Program-made: the position numbers and the translations under genes
Source: Sialis fuliginosa
Lineage: Eukaryota; Arthropoda; Insecta; Megaloptera; Sialidae
NCBI GenBank assembly: GCA_961205875.1
Contig: OY540810.1
Span: forward strand, 31,000,001-31,064,000
Reading direction: 5' to 3'
Length of the DNA stretch: 64,000 nt
Shown here: one piece after another, positions 1 to 11,932 of the stretch
Layout: each line of letters begins with the position of its first letter
How positions within the stretch are numbered: position 1 is the first letter of the stretch
The notes under the pieces: generated by a model
What the model was told of the DNA's origin: nothing
What the model saw: the letters and a program-made list of their open reading frames with translations, nothing else
The model's database searches: none

Positions 1-2
1 TC

Positions 3-212
3 GGAACTCAAGAATATGATACGTTAAATAAACATGATAATTTATTGAACACTCAACAGGCATTTGATTTAGTGAATATAGATAAAAGTAATTTTGAGAC
101 AGGCCAGATAAGTTATAATATACAAAATAATTTGTTGGAAGGTTCGCAAGATGGAAAATCGGATATTATTATTTTTATAAATAAACTTCCGACTGAAGAT
201 AATATACAGTAA
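3..212 (+). CDS. C-terminal end of an unrecognised protein (partial, runs off left edge)
   Basis: A reading frame is open from the left edge of the window (first full codon GGA at 3) for 69 codons and ends with TAA at 210-212. The other two plus frames stop within the first 30 bases. The translation is hydrophilic, rich in Asn, Gln, Asp and Ile, and ends in PTEDNIQ; it has no membrane segment or motif that I recognise. Codon use is AT-biased but amino-acid composition looks protein-like. The following 800 bases are AT-rich without long ORFs and contain a poly(A) signal, as expected of a 3' UTR. The gene would converge with sca on the opposite strand. I cannot name it. It could also be a chance opening in AT-rich DNA, but 69 codons without a stop is uncommon at this composition. 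Confidence 0.5.
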   Translation, partial: GTQEYDTLNKHDNLLNTQQAFDLVNIDKSNFETGQISYNIQNNLLEGSQDGKSDIIIFINKLPTEDNIQ

Positions 213-1055
213 ATTATTAGAGAACTTGGAATGTTTAAATTGTAAACTTTTTTTAACAGTTCTATAAATAAACAGCTAGAGGTCCCTTTGTTTTTAAATA
301 GCACTTTGTGTATTTTTAGTTTGTGTTATTAAGGCAACATTATGCTTTAACACATTCAATGCGAATAAATTATTGAGAACATTCGTGCGTCGCTGACAAA
401 TTTTAAAGAAGTAAAAAAGCTAAAAAAATATACCACAAAATAACTTAAAAATGAAAATATAGAATCAATTTACTAAAGAATATTGGGCATATATACATAT
501 TATACTAACTCATTGAACACGGCTATCATGTTCACCGCTGGCTATAATGTTTGTTTGGACATGGGAGCCGTGTTACCACACACAACGTGTTAAGCAGAAT
601 CAGGGCTACAGCTCCCAGGGTAATAAATAGTCAAAATAAATCTAAATATAATTTATATCCAAATTATGAAGTTTTGGTCAGGGATTGAGAAAAAAATATT
701 TTTATTCTAAATATAGGGAGTGCCAAGAACCTTAAATACCCTTCTGGTTTTAAGTCATAAAATTATACACTTGCGTCATTTGGAGATTACTTTTCTTCAG
801 CAGCGTGCCATTTTTTTTATGCAACTTGACACAGTATGTAATGTATATAGTTCTAATATTGTACATACATATATATGTAATTTTATTATATTGTGCTTAT
901 TTTATTTCTAAGATGTTATTTTTATCTGAAACTTTGTGTGTGAAATTTACTATACTTTATATAAAATTAGTTGATACATTGTATTTTGTAAATAATCTTT
1001 ATTTCCGAAATGTAAAATATTTGATATTTAATAAAATTGAATTACTTTTACTCTG
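213..1055 (+). other. probable 3' UTR of the left-edge gene
   Basis: Sequence between the TAA of the left-edge reading frame and the first strong poly(A) signal. It has no convincing ORF, is T-rich, and is free of the inverted repeats that crowd the rest of the window. Its end is inferred from AATAAA at 1030-1035 followed by a T/G-rich stretch at about 1044-1070. Confidence 0.35.
1030..1035 (+). terminator. candidate poly(A) signal AATAAA of the left-edge gene
   Basis: A canonical AATAAA is followed within about 30 bases by a T- and TG-rich tract (TCTGATTTGGTTTTTC), the usual arrangement around a cleavage site. In DNA this AT-rich the hexamer alone is weak evidence. Confidence 0.35.
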
Positions 1056-1102
1056 ATTTGGTTTTTCATTTCATTACAATTATTTTCTTTCAATGCTTTC
1101 AA

Positions 1103-1534
1103 GCTTGGGCACCCCAGATTACGTATTTTCCCCTTCTCGCGTCGAGTTACAAGGCTATATTTGTTATGTTTGGGCAAGGTTAGTAAATGACAAGGTTGCC
1201 TCATAACTTTTTGACCAATCAGCGGGTGCGTGCGATGACGTCACCCTGAGGAACCTTCAAACGTTGTTTCATATATTAAGTTGTTTTCAAATTATTTCGA
1301 ATTTTTGGATATTTGTATTTAAAAAAAGTAAAAATTATTGTTTATTACAGAAGCACAAATTATTACATATAATATTTCTTCATAAAAATTTAAAAATGAT
1401 GTCAGAAATCAATGCTTAAAGAAAATACATTTGTTGGTTACACATCATTCCCCCTCTCCACATTGAGGCACCAATGATGACGTTTTCCCTCTTGTGTCGA
1501 GCTACTGAGGCTACCTTGTACTTTATATACCTTG
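1103..1534. mobile_element. mosaic MITE, CAAGG family copy A
   Basis: The segment 1175-1534 begins CAAGGTTAGTAAATGACAAG and ends with a related inverted end, TACTTTATATACCTTG. Bases 1175-1445 match the left part of the copy at 58737-59258 almost base for base. The flank at 1103-1174 and the right part at 1446-1534 match the copy at 21284-21512 in reverse. The element is therefore a chimera of two subfamilies. It carries CCAATCA at 1215-1221 and a perfect TGACGTCA at 1236-1243. Confidence 0.75.
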
Positions 1535-3980
1535 TTTATACCATGGTGTCTTGGCCTCACTTATGATTTCATACAATCTTCTCTGTAAGGGACTTTCTGT
1601 CTTCAACGTTTCAGTTATTTAGTTAACTTTTACTGTGACACCCAACCTTTCTCCTTTAATTAAGTTTCTCAATGTCAAAAATATTAAAAATTTTATACTT
1701 GGGAAAAATAAAAAAAATAAAAATTAATACAAAAAGACATTTTATTACTTTTAAAATAGAGGCATATATTTACATTATAAATAAACTTAAGTATTACAAA
1801 CTAATACAATATTATTTCCTATACAAAAATTTCATTTGACTATCAAGTTTAGAGCTAAATTATAATGAAAATAATACTATAATAACAGTAAAATGTAAAA
1901 AACTAATTCTAGTTAAATAACTTAAAATGAAAGGTAAGCATTTACTATATTTACATACATATTAGAAAATTCTCATAACTATGTAATTATAAAAATTAAT
2001 GTAATTCTGAAATTTCAGTAGATACAAAAAATAATTTTGTAATAAAAAATTAAGTAAGAATTAATACAAAAAGTATTTATTATGTTTTAAATAATAATAT
2101 CAGTATTATAGCTAATCTAAAAAATAAATTAAAATAAATAGTATAAATAAAAAATGTGAACGTTTTTTGTTAAAATATTTAACGTTCTATGAAAAAATAC
2201 TACAATATTTAAAAAATAAAAATAAATAAAAAACTAACTTAAATAATAATTAGAGTACAGTTGATATTCAAGTTGATTATTGTTGCAAATGATTTGTAAT
2301 AAATGATAAATAATTGATAAATACATAAGACACTTATGCCTTTTTATGTTTTATAAAAATGATGATGATTATATGTTTATGTATAGGGTATCAAGATTTA
2401 ATATTTCAAATTAATTAATTTTGCAATTAATTAGTTCGAAATTTGTATGTACATTTTCATAAAATATATAATATTAAAAGTTTAATTATTAATAGTAGAT
2501 TTCTATAAATATCAGAACACAAAAAATCAATTAAATTTAGTAAATTAAATATGTATATCATACTAAAATTCTTTTAAAATACATAGAATTCAAACAGCAA
2601 AATTTTCATAATGATATCATTAAGATTTATTTTTTTGAGATAACAATCTAAAATAAAAGATGTTATCATAATGATATAATTGTGAAAATCTTTACTATTT
2701 TGAAATACTAAATCCTTTTATTAGTAAATATTAAACAACAATAATCAGTTATATTTGATTTTAATTATTAACAAATTTATATTTTAATAATAATTTTATT
2801 TATGACAAGTTTTTAAATGTTTATATTTTCACATATATATATTATAATCGTATATATAACTAAAACTATATAAGTTACTTCATAAAGATATAAAAATAAA
2901 TGCTTGATTACTGAAAATCTAATTATTATTAATTAATAACTTATATCTAATGTGAACTAAAATCTAATTGGTAATACGCATATTTGCCAACAATGGTAAT
3001 GCGGCAATTGTTTTAAAAATTGTTTCGATTTTCAGTATTCAAGAGACCTAAAAGACTGGTGATACGATTATGGCATTTTATACATCTCTATTTCGAATAC
3101 AGCTAAACAAATTTACTAACAACAATAACTAGATTATAATCTTTGGCTTGTAAAATAAAAAATTGGTGATGATTTTCTTATAATATAGAGTAATTGATAA
3201 AAAAAATTCGCTTGATAAAATTTTTGGGGATCAAACATTATTTATTTTAACTTAAAAATTAAATAAATCAATTTGATTTGCCGTTATTTTTGAGTGAATT
3301 TAACATTAAAACCAAACCGACTGAAATTTTCATTTTTTTTGAAAATTATACCGCTTATTTAATACAACTAAATATGCAGCAATTTTCTTATTTCAATACC
3401 TACAAAAAATATAATTTATTCACAAATTTAAACAAAAATTTAAAAACGTGTTATCGTTCATTAAATTTAATATTGAGCATAATGAAATAATATAAATTTT
3501 TGATCTTTGCTTCAAATTTTAAATACGAATGTATACATCAGAACCGTAATAAGTTGCGTTGTACCCGGAGAGCATGAATATAAAAAAATACTAGTTATTA
3601 GTATCATATTCCTTTATTACAGCCCTGGCATATATTTCAGGTAGGGAAATATTTTTTCTAGTGAGTGACTATTGAAAATTAAGGTAAGAATTACATTTTA
3701 CGATGTGTAAATTCAAATAATATTTGTAACTCTATTTTATAAGAAAATCACAATGATTTTTTAGATTCGACTTCGCACATTTTTTTAGAAAACAAATAAT
3801 TTTTTTCTATAATATGTATACTTCTTTTATAAATGATTTAGTGGATTAAATGTACCCTTGTTCACCATTTTAGAATTAACAAGTAACCAATCAACATTCT
3901 CACTTTAAATGTTTCTTACATTATTATATAAATACATTATTTGGTTCATCACGCACTAAACTGTTTTATATACTTACAAG
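1535..3980. other. AT-rich intergenic spacer between two convergent genes
   Basis: About 2.4 kb at very low GC, full of runs of A, T and TAAA. I see no splice-flanked coding segment, no inverted repeat with defined ends and no tandem array. The 70-codon opening at 3278-3490 is low complexity and judged spurious. Confidence 0.5.
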
Positions 3981-4264
3981 TAATGGCTGAAACAAAAATA
4001 AAGAATGTTTAATGATATGAAGAGCTTTTATTTCAATTTTATGTTGTTTTTGGAATTTATGAAATATTTTTTTTTATATAAAGTCCCGAAATTTCTTATT
4101 AGTACACTGGTAATGTTTAAAATACTCAGATCCTGAAATCTCCAAGAACAAATTTTGGGTGACAAAAATCGTTTTACCACAAGATTAATTTTGACTTGAG
4201 ATTGAAATTTTCTAAATTCGGCCCTGACTATATAATCAACTCAGATTATTTAAGTTATGACATA

Positions 4265-4270
4265 TTTATT
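4265..4270 (-). terminator. candidate poly(A) signal of sca
   Basis: On the minus strand this reads AATAAA, about 215 bases after the sca stop codon. A second AATAAA lies further on at 4032-4027. Either would give a short 3' UTR. Which is used cannot be seen from sequence. Confidence 0.35.
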
Positions 4271-4483
4271 ATATCTATGTATGTATAAAAATCTGTGATT
4301 ACAAAAAAAGGTTTTTAAAAAATAGGCTCCATCCTAAAGTAGTATTCTTTAACTATTTTAAAATTCTTTTAGATACGTATACATCAGTAATATAATTTTG
4401 ATACCATATCATTAAACTTCAATATTTCCGTTTCCCCCAATCTCCCCATTTCAACAAGACACGCCCGCACAATTCAAAGCATT

Positions 4484-5200
4484 TCAGTGTATTTGGCAAT
4501 CCTCCCTTCGCTTCACTTTCATCTCACTAGTGGCAACTGCAATCCACTCGTTCCTTGCACTATCAAACCACGTCAACCCCAGGTTATACCTCCCGTTAAG
4601 GTTAGCGTGTTGACAATGCGAGAACCACCAGCCTCCCTCGTAGTTACTCGCGCAGTGCGTGTTAGATATATCTCTGTCACTGTCTATCGTCGAGAACTCC
4701 ATCTTATTTTGGTAATCCAATGCATCGCTAGAGTTACCATCGTAACCTGATACAGTTAACCTGTACCCGTTAGAAAGTCCTTCAACGATGAACTCTGAAT
4801 ATTCCGCATGGTAACTCTTACCGTAGATATCTACCATCTCTATTCTCAACATAGAACAGTTTTCTTTTGTTAATCTGTTGAGGACCCTATTACCGATCCA
4901 GAATTCACCCGATGCCGATCCGAATCCGCGGGAGTACTCGTCCCAGTTTCGGTTAAAGTCGACTGTACCGTCGCGGCGACGTTGGATTATGGTCCATCCG
5001 CTGTTGCAGGAAGCCATCACGGGTTCACCGGCTCCAGGGGAGATGAGATACAGACCGCTTGGACCGCTAACTGAACCACAGTCGTGCGGTAGTTTGTTGA
5101 TGATTGAGTGGTATTCGTTCTCTACTTCTTCAAGTTCTTGAACAATGTTTGTGGTGGAGTTTGCATTCGCGAAAGATTCGGGCAGTTGGGAAGATTCGGC
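4484..5200 (-). CDS. sca: scabrous, terminal exon with fibrinogen-related domain
   Basis: Scabrous is a secreted glycoprotein that acts with Notch in spacing neural precursors and eye units in insects (established for Drosophila). This exon starts after a good acceptor (TTTTCTTCATTTCAG, AG at 5202-5201) in phase 0 and runs 238 codons to a stop. Residues 1-36 are an acidic linker. The fibrinogen-related domain covers about 37-230, with family hallmarks GEFWIGN (98-104), a DSDRD calcium-site region (173-177), and THCASNYEGGWW to HCQHANLNGRYN (181-206). Cys 183 and Cys 196 have the 13-residue spacing of the conserved second disulfide; Cys 41 and 65 probably form the first. Sequons occur at N14, N114 and N156. 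The stretch ending WFDSARNEWIAV is much closer to Scabrous than to tachylectin or angiopoietin types. The C-terminus stops soon after the domain. No frameshift is seen. Confidence 0.88.
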   Translation of the reverse strand, partial: AESSQLPESFANANSTTNIVQELEEVENEYHSIINKLPHDCGSVSGPSGLYLISPGAGEPVMASCNSGWTIIQRRRDGTVDFNRNWDEYSRGFGSASGEFWIGNRVLNRLTKENCSMLRIEMVDIYGKSYHAEYSEFIVEGLSNGYRLTVSGYDGNSSDALDYQNKMEFSTIDSDRDISNTHCASNYEGGWWFSHCQHANLNGRYNLGLTWFDSARNEWIAVATSEMKVKRREDCQIH

Positions 5201-6403
5201 CTGAAATGAAGAAAATTCGTTTAGAATTTATAAACAATAATTATAATTAAATCTATTTACACATCATATTGCACTTTTTTTTATCTAGAATCAAAAGCTA
5301 CTCTTTCGAAAACATAAATATAATATTTATAATTATATTTTCAAGTGGATGGGAAAAATAACCAATAATATACAGTGAAACCTCGAACCGATCTCTTCTC
5401 CTACATTAGTTCCAAAATTCTAAGGATAGTCTGATCATTTCCTATATGCTCGTAGACTAAAAGTAGATTGGGGATTACTATCAGTGAAAAAGATTGGACA
5501 CCCACGTCTTACACGATCTTAACTCTTTAGTCGGTTTACCGGCTTGAAATAATAATGTGTATACCCAAATGGCCGGTATACCGGCCTGTTGTTTAGGAGC
5601 TCAGGACCAAGCTGCCAGTAAATCCAGGAGCTTAGGGTTCAAAAGGTCAAAACATTTCCGTTAGAGATCAGGTATAATTAGATCCAGTTATATCTGGTTG
5701 AATATAAACATAACTACGACACTAGACATAAACATAATATAAAAACTATTCAAACCCGCCAAAACATAGTATATAAAAATGTCATAAATAATACTATTAA
5801 AATATTTAATAAGATACCGAAACGTATAACAGATCTTCCACTCTCTAAAATAAAAGTTGTGTTAAGAGAATATCTGATAGAAAAGTGTCATTACAGCTTA
5901 CATGAGTTTTTCGACAATGCATAGATCATTAACACTTAATATATATTACTTATAATTAAACTGTAAAATATTTCTTCTAACTTATTCAATAGATAGACTA
6001 AATTCTAGGCTAAATTCTGGCGATAACCTTTTTAATTATATGTTTTCATAACATTGTTTTTCTCATAACTTCTCAAAAATTTAATAATAATCCTTGGCCA
6101 CAACGCTTGTATATACCGAATTGCCGGTATTCCGACCGATTGTTCAGGAGCTCAGGGTTACTCTGCAAGTAAATCCAGAAGCTCATAATATCACTTTCTT
6201 ATGTGACCGATTTCCTTATTTGTTATAGGTTTGAGAACTTTCACTGTATCTATACTCATTGTTAGATGCATTGATTGTTGCTAAAATCGACCGGAAAATT
6301 ATTAAAAAACACCTCAACTTTCAGCGGCAATTAACATACATACATCAGCAAAAACACACACATACATTTCTATAAAACTCGAATAATATAAATCAAAAAT
6401 TAC

Positions 6404-6668
6404 CGGAAACTTTTGTCGGGGGCATGTGAGGAATCGCCGTCGTGGGGATTAGACATCGCGCACGCAGCGAAACCACCACCACCTCTCTGATAACACTGCC
6501 GTCGACGTCCGACTGTTTAAAATGGCGTTATTTCACCACCCGGTGGCCTCCCCAGAGGCATCGGATGCGGATTTTTTTTTACAAAGAGAGCAGATTCAGG
6601 TCGACTGGAATGCCATCATGTCTGTCTGGTTACATGAGTATGTGTGTGATATTTTAAAACCAACGTAG
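6404..6668. other. unique GC-rich island with coding-like short ORFs on both strands
   Basis: This block stands out from its AT-rich surroundings and matches no repeat in the window. On the plus strand an ATG at 6522 in good context (TTTAAAATGG) opens 48 codons to TAG at 6666-6668, beginning MALFHHPVASPEAS. On the minus strand an ATG at 6456-6454 opens 17 codons (MSNPHDGDSSHAPDKSF) ending at a GTAATT donor at 6403-6402. That donor is phase 2, which does not fit the phase 0 acceptor of the sca terminal exon, so a simple alternative first exon for sca is not supported. It may be a promoter or regulatory island instead. Confidence 0.3.
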
Positions 6669-7293
6669 TAGCTATCATCGCTGAATTTTTATTGCGGGTG
6701 TGCGGATGTAAGGTGAGATGGATTAGTGAACAGTATGGGACGGAATATTTTAAGCACTTGAGAAATTTTGGTAACGTTCTTCGTCTTTAAAAATTGATAA
6801 ATGCAGATGAAAAAAAGAAGATTTTAAAAGTTTGTTTTGAAAGGATTTCAAACTAAATTATTTTTATTAATACATGTTCTAGTTACTAGTGAACTAAAAA
6901 TTATGTGCTTTCACATTTAAAATAATTAAATTATTTACGTATAAGTATTTATATGTATATTAGTCTTTATATGAAAATTGAGAATTTTTTTAGATATTTT
7001 TAAAAAGACTAACTTCAGAGGAGCGACAATGGGGTATATTTATTATAAATCAATGTTTCTTATCCTAAAATGTAGTGTTGATCGGTAAATTAATATACAT
7101 TATTTATTATATTTGTTAGAAACTTCAATTTTATGTACATACATGTATGTATAATTTATAAAATAGAAAATATATTATAAATTATGTATTTTGAACATTT
7201 TATGCGCATCAGTTAAATTTTCTTTCGGCACGGAAATTGAGGAACGCTGGTCTAGTCAACAAAAAAATATGTACACGGAAAAATATATACTGT

Positions 7294-7425
7294 AATGCTG
7301 TGTTTAGACAAAACAAAAACACAGCAACATGCGGTACACTTCGTATTTAAAAATGTAAAGGGTTTGTTGCACTTTTGTTAAAGACACGATGTTGCTGTTT
7401 TGTTTTTTCGGTCTAAACATGGCAT
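7294..7425. mobile_element. short inverted-repeat element (MITE)
   Basis: The left end ATGCTGTGTTTAGAC is matched by the inverted right end GTCTAAACATGGCAT, and the arms continue imperfectly for about 36 bases through a CAACAT/GATGTTG pair. It abuts another inverted repeat that begins at 7425. No coding capacity. Confidence 0.6.
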
Positions 7426-7660
7426 AAGAATTACAGTTTTTCCTATTTATCCCGGATTGTCAGGGAAATCATATAATATTTTACTGTCTGAAATTGCAAT
7501 AATATAATTTTAGACTGTAATGTAATATACTACTCAATATAAACTGATGGATAAACTGCAAACATTACAGCCTAAAATTATATTATTACAGTTTCAGACA
7601 GTAAAATATTATATGTTTTCGTTTACAATCCAGGATAGATAGGAAAAACTGTAATTCTTA
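7425..7660. mobile_element. palindromic MITE, TAAGAATTACAG ends
   Basis: The left arm TAAGAATTACAGTTTTTCCT and the right arm reading AGGAAAAACTGTAATTCTTA are inverted copies. Pairing continues inward through the TAATATTTTACTGTCTGAAA segments, so most of the 236 bases can fold into one hairpin with a loop near 7545. No ORF. Confidence 0.7.
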
Positions 7661-8460
7661 ATTTTTTTTCTTGTAATCAAATATGTTTGATTTAAATCAA
7701 CAACTTCTATTGAAGTTAGGTTATGCGATAACAAAATCAGTTTGTTTATTAAAATTTTACATTAATAATTATATTATTTACCAGTACATATTACATTAGC
7801 TGACATAATGTAAATATTAGTTTTTACATAAATAATATGGTTAGGACGAACAATATTTATACACAGTGGACAAAATGTAGATAATTCAATTATTAGTAAC
7901 AGAATGACAATAAATAACATAAATTACACGTGTATGGCAATGTTTACATGAAATTTATAGTCATCCTCTTTCCCCGTACAATTTACAATACTCATGGGTC
8001 AAGACCCGGGACTATAAAAAAATATTTGACATTTTTGATTTACTCGTCCCATTTTCTCAAACGCTTAAATTACAGAGTTATTTATAATAGTGCTTTAACA
8101 TTTGTCATTTTTATTGTCATATACCCTTTGTATAATATATTATTATGCATCTAGATAATGAACATATACATATTTAATCCAAACATTTGAATATAATCAA
8201 TTAAAGGGCCAGCTAAGCTTAATCTTAACGCAATTTTACAAAAATGATTACATTAAAAATTGCAAGTCAGTCCAATTTTTCATAATTTGAAGCATTGCAT
8301 CACAAGTTATTTTATGAAAATTTTTCAACTGGAAATACTTTTTTGCTCTACACTTTATATATTTCTCGACTTTTTTTAGCTTTTGCAACTGCAGTTTTCA
8401 TTTTTTGAACTGCAGAAACAATCTACAACTACACACTAAAATAACCGATTAAAAAAAAAA

Positions 8461-8600
8461 CAATGTTTAATCAAAACACGAAATTCATTTTTTTCCACAA
8501 TTAAAAAAATAATAAAAGTAGCGTAGCGTCACTTCGAAGGCTGCAACTTGAACAAGAGTATATGAAATTTTGACAGTATTCTAGTTAAGATTGGTACTCT
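8461..8600 (-). mobile_element. fragment of a mariner element (5' leader only)
   Basis: This is the reverse complement of the leader of the mariner relic at 22.1-22.3 kb: shared blocks include AATCAAAACACGAAATTCAT, the GTAGCGTCACTTCGAAGG segment and AAATTTTGACAGTATTCTAG. The transposase part is absent here. Confidence 0.65.
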
Positions 8601-8729
8601 ACACACATTTTTAAACCCGGTTTACAACTGTGTAAACGTACTCAATGAATAATAATAATCAATGGGAATACTACATATATAAATATATCTACATTAAAAA
8701 AGTCAATAAAAAATTTAAAAAAAAGAACG

Positions 8730-9110
8730 AAACTAAGAAGCCAAGAATCGTTTAAGTCTGCATCATAAAAGCGAGCACGACAATCAAAGCGAGCTATGCA
8801 CAGAGATACCGGGCGGTTCATTTAAAATTCTTCACCGGTTTATTGTTTGAACGCATACCGGAGTGGGAAATCGGTGAATATCTAATGAGCAAATCAAGTA
8901 AATTGATTTCGAATCCTGGGAAATGAACTGACGGGACGCGGCTACAAACAAAAACAAAAGAACTGCCGAGCATTTTTGTTTAACGACACACAATTCAAAC
9001 TCGGCACTGATTGGTTGCGAGGCGCCCAATCGCGCGGAACTGATCGAATTTAAATTAAATTGCGAAAAAATATATAAACGGATGTTGTACAAACTGTACA
9101 TTCAATTTCC
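8730..9110. other. unique moderately GC-rich block inside the sca intron
   Basis: Not related to any repeat I can see in the window. It contains GGGCGGTTC, GAGGCGCCCAATCGCGCGG and a TATATAAACGG box at about 9070. The 89-codon minus-strand opening across it has no recognisable protein character. Possible intronic enhancer or cryptic promoter; function is inference. Confidence 0.25.
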
Positions 9111-10330
9111 TTTTTTTTGCAACGAATGCATTTTTGTCTACGTTTGCATTGTTGTGTTACTTTTTTATTCGATACGATTATATTCGAACGTATGTTTATA
9201 GGAGGAATATACGTTTGGTTCTTTTCATGCTCGCAAGGTGGCAGTAATGGAAATACATTGTTGTTTTTAATGTGGTCGACGCTGCAATAATTTTCACTCA
9301 GCTGATGACGGATTTTAATATGTCAAATGTGTTCAGTTTAAAGTATAGTGAAAATTGAAATTATGGTAGAAAATTATCAAATCCATTTATTTTAGTTGTC
9401 AGTCACTAGTTATTACATATTTTTTTATAAAGCAAGTAATTTATTATAAAAATGTCAATTTTGAGTAATAAATGACATATAAAATTAATATTAACTGGAA
9501 TATAATGACACAGAAATGAATTCAGAATGTTAATAATTGTTCCAGCACCTCCACCAGAAAATATATATTTTTATTATATTTGGTATAGACTAAACATTAA
9601 CACTATCAGTGTATGACTAATTACGATAATTAAACCTTTTCGTGTCTATAGAGTTATACAAATATACATATCCCCAAAATATTGTACTTACCTCAACTTT
9701 CTTGAAAATACTACTTTTTGAACACATATATATGTACTATTAGTATTATTGTTAGATAAATAATATCTCAAAACATGGTTTAGCTTTATTGTTACTGTTT
9801 AGATAAAACTATCTCATAACAAAATACTGCAGGGACAATTTAAAGTGTATACGTTAATTTAAATATCAATTAAAACCAATAGTATTAAAAAAAAGCTCAA
9901 TAATAAGCTTAAAGAATTATATTTAAAAAATAAAGTGATGGATATAAGAATGTGGGACCCACTGAGTAAAAATGAATTGTTTTTCAAATACGAGGGGGAC
10001 GAAGTTGAAGTGGACCATGTAACTCCAAAAAAATGGGTGTGACTGTGTCGAGATGCACAGTCGAGAGATTGACGTGAATACGTTTGAAATCCTAGGTCAT
10101 GCCGTTTGTGGCAGTAGGGTTGGATAAAACTCAGACTTATAAAAGGATATAATTTTTGTCCATAATATCTTTTAATTAATACATTAAAATAGATTAATAT
10201 CAATAAAATTGAAAAGCTTGTCTATTAATCTAGGGAATAACGAGTTTACTTTTTGCAATTTGCTCTTTGTGTTCGTTATTTCTTATGATTTTAATGAGCA
10301 TAAAAACAAGTGATATTCACAATTTTTTAA
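9111..10330. other. unannotated intron DNA
   Basis: AT-rich sequence with no repeat ends or coding segment that I can support. The 114-codon minus-strand opening at 10203-9859 reads as low-complexity hydrophobic and Ser-rich sequence and is not accepted as a gene. Confidence 0.4.
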
Positions 10331-10334
10331 AATT

Positions 10335-10610
10335 AAATTTAATTAAAAAATTTAAAATGTTACTGGGTAGAGAATATATGCTAATATGTATAATATACTG
10401 TCATTTTTGTTTAAATTAAATTAATTATTATTTACAAACAAAATCGTGGAAATACGAAATTTACCTTTTTTGTTTTTATTCAATTTAAAAAACTTTAATC
10501 AAAAAATTTAAAACGCTACCACATAGAGATTATATTCTTATATTTTTGTTTCAATTTAATTAATGAATATTTACAAGCAAAATCGTGGAAATGCGAATTT
10601 TAATGTTTGT
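10335..10610. repeat. two-copy tandem duplication, period about 155 bp
   Basis: Two diverged units share AAAAAATTTAAAA, a TAGAGA(A/T)TATAT segment, ATTTTTGTTT, and ACAAAATCGTGGAAATACGA versus GCAAAATCGTGGAAATGCGA. The second unit continues into the dispersed repeat that ends near 10865. Confidence 0.6.
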
Positions 10611-10865
10611 TGTTTTTTTATAATAAGAACATTTTTCACTCATTAGAACATCTGGTTAAATGTTTTGATTTGTACTTGTATCACGTAGATCTAATCGAGA
10701 TCTATAATTTGAGACCAGTAGCTACTCTGAGTATCGAGATATAATGATTGTAAATTTACGCTAGCGCACAAAACTAATCTCTGCGCATTACATCAAGTTT
10801 CTGAAATGCATACTGGTGTAAAACACTAGACGTTATTCACGTCAAAAATCGCTTGACCAACTTTT
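10480..10865 (+). repeat. dispersed repeat, inverted partner of 19378-19745
   Basis: Shares long blocks with the reverse complement of 19378-19745, for example TTTGATTTGTACTTGTATCA, CGTAGATCT and GACGTTATTCACGTCAAAA. Roughly 80 percent identity by eye over about 370 bases. I cannot assign a class; no defined termini were found. Confidence 0.65.
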
Positions 10866-11639
10866 TAATTGATATTGAACAAAAAGATTTTTTGGTTAGT
10901 CCATTGTTAAACTCCCTATATGATTTAATCCGCCTGAAGAAATCCGTTTCGCCGGTCATCGGACACATCCAACAAAGAATAATAATTATGTATGTCAGAT
11001 TGACAGGCCTATAGACGGTCTGATATGGTTTCAGATCTGTTCAAATCAACGATCAGAGTGGATAAAAAAATAACGTCATCTTTAAGGGTTTACATATTTT
11101 GCATGTTTTCGATCAATTTTGTAGAAACACGATAATGAGGTTCATAAAAACAGTTGCTATGTTGCGTAAAAATACACATAACATAAAAAAACAAAACAGT
11201 AACGAAAAAATTGATCACATCCATTTCGGTTATAAATCATTCAGAGCTTCATCCCGAAATGTCAAAAATACACAACAGTGCCATCCCTCATGCCTCGGCT
11301 CCCGTATCTGATTTATATTTTCTCAAATCCCAAATGACAGTATTTCACTGGCGGACTGATAAATGCGCGTATACACATCGGTACGTTAAATGCGAGTGTG
11401 TGCGTATGTTGGTACTATTGGATAGTTCGATTAGATCGTTTCTTGTTTTGTGTCAGTTTCAAGGTATAAACATAAGTCTTTTTTATTTACTACTTACTTA
11501 CGTAAACAAAACCTAAATATTTTAAATTTTCTTTGTAACATAAAAGCAGTCATTGTGGCTTAAATATAAACGTTAGACATATGGTGTCGCTGACTTTATT
11601 GTAGATCTTTTGATTCTACACAATTCTTTAATACATTAT

Positions 11640-11847
11640 TTGTTCAATATTGAATAGTTTAGGCAGCGTATTGCAAAACAGCGCGCCGACGGTAAATTTT
11701 TTTCTGACTTGATTTACTATTATCGTCACTGCTTAGTTGTTATGTTCCCTAACGTAACAAAATATAGCCTATAACCTGGCTAGAGAATGTACCTATGAAT
11801 TAAAAAAGAAACCACGTAAATCCGATAAGTGGTTCTCGAGCGCACTA

Positions 11848-11878
<31 letters not shown>

Positions 11879-11900
11879 TTGAGCTTTATATATATTAAGG
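11640..11900 (+). mobile_element. retroposon-like 3' tail, copy 1
   Basis: Direct copy of 29752-29998. Shared blocks include TTTAGGCAGCGTA, CTTGATTTACTATTATCGTC and the terminal GCGCACTAAC followed by GACA repeats and a TTTATA-rich end. The GACA run then TTTATATATAT is typical of tails of insect non-LTR or SINE-like elements. Class is inference. Confidence 0.55.
11851..11877 (+). repeat. (GACA)n microsatellite
   Basis: Nearly seven uninterrupted GACA units inside the tail of the retroposon-like copy. The sister copy at 29.96 kb carries only a short run of about three, so the array expanded after insertion or shrank in the other copy. Confidence 0.9.
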
Positions 11901-11932
11901 ATGAAAATAGGTATTTATCACTTGGTTTATAG

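Noticed and set aside
6404-6456. Alternative first exon of sca (ATG, 17 codons, donor)
   Set aside because: The donor is phase 2 and the terminal-exon acceptor is phase 0, so direct splicing would shift the frame of the fibrinogen domain.
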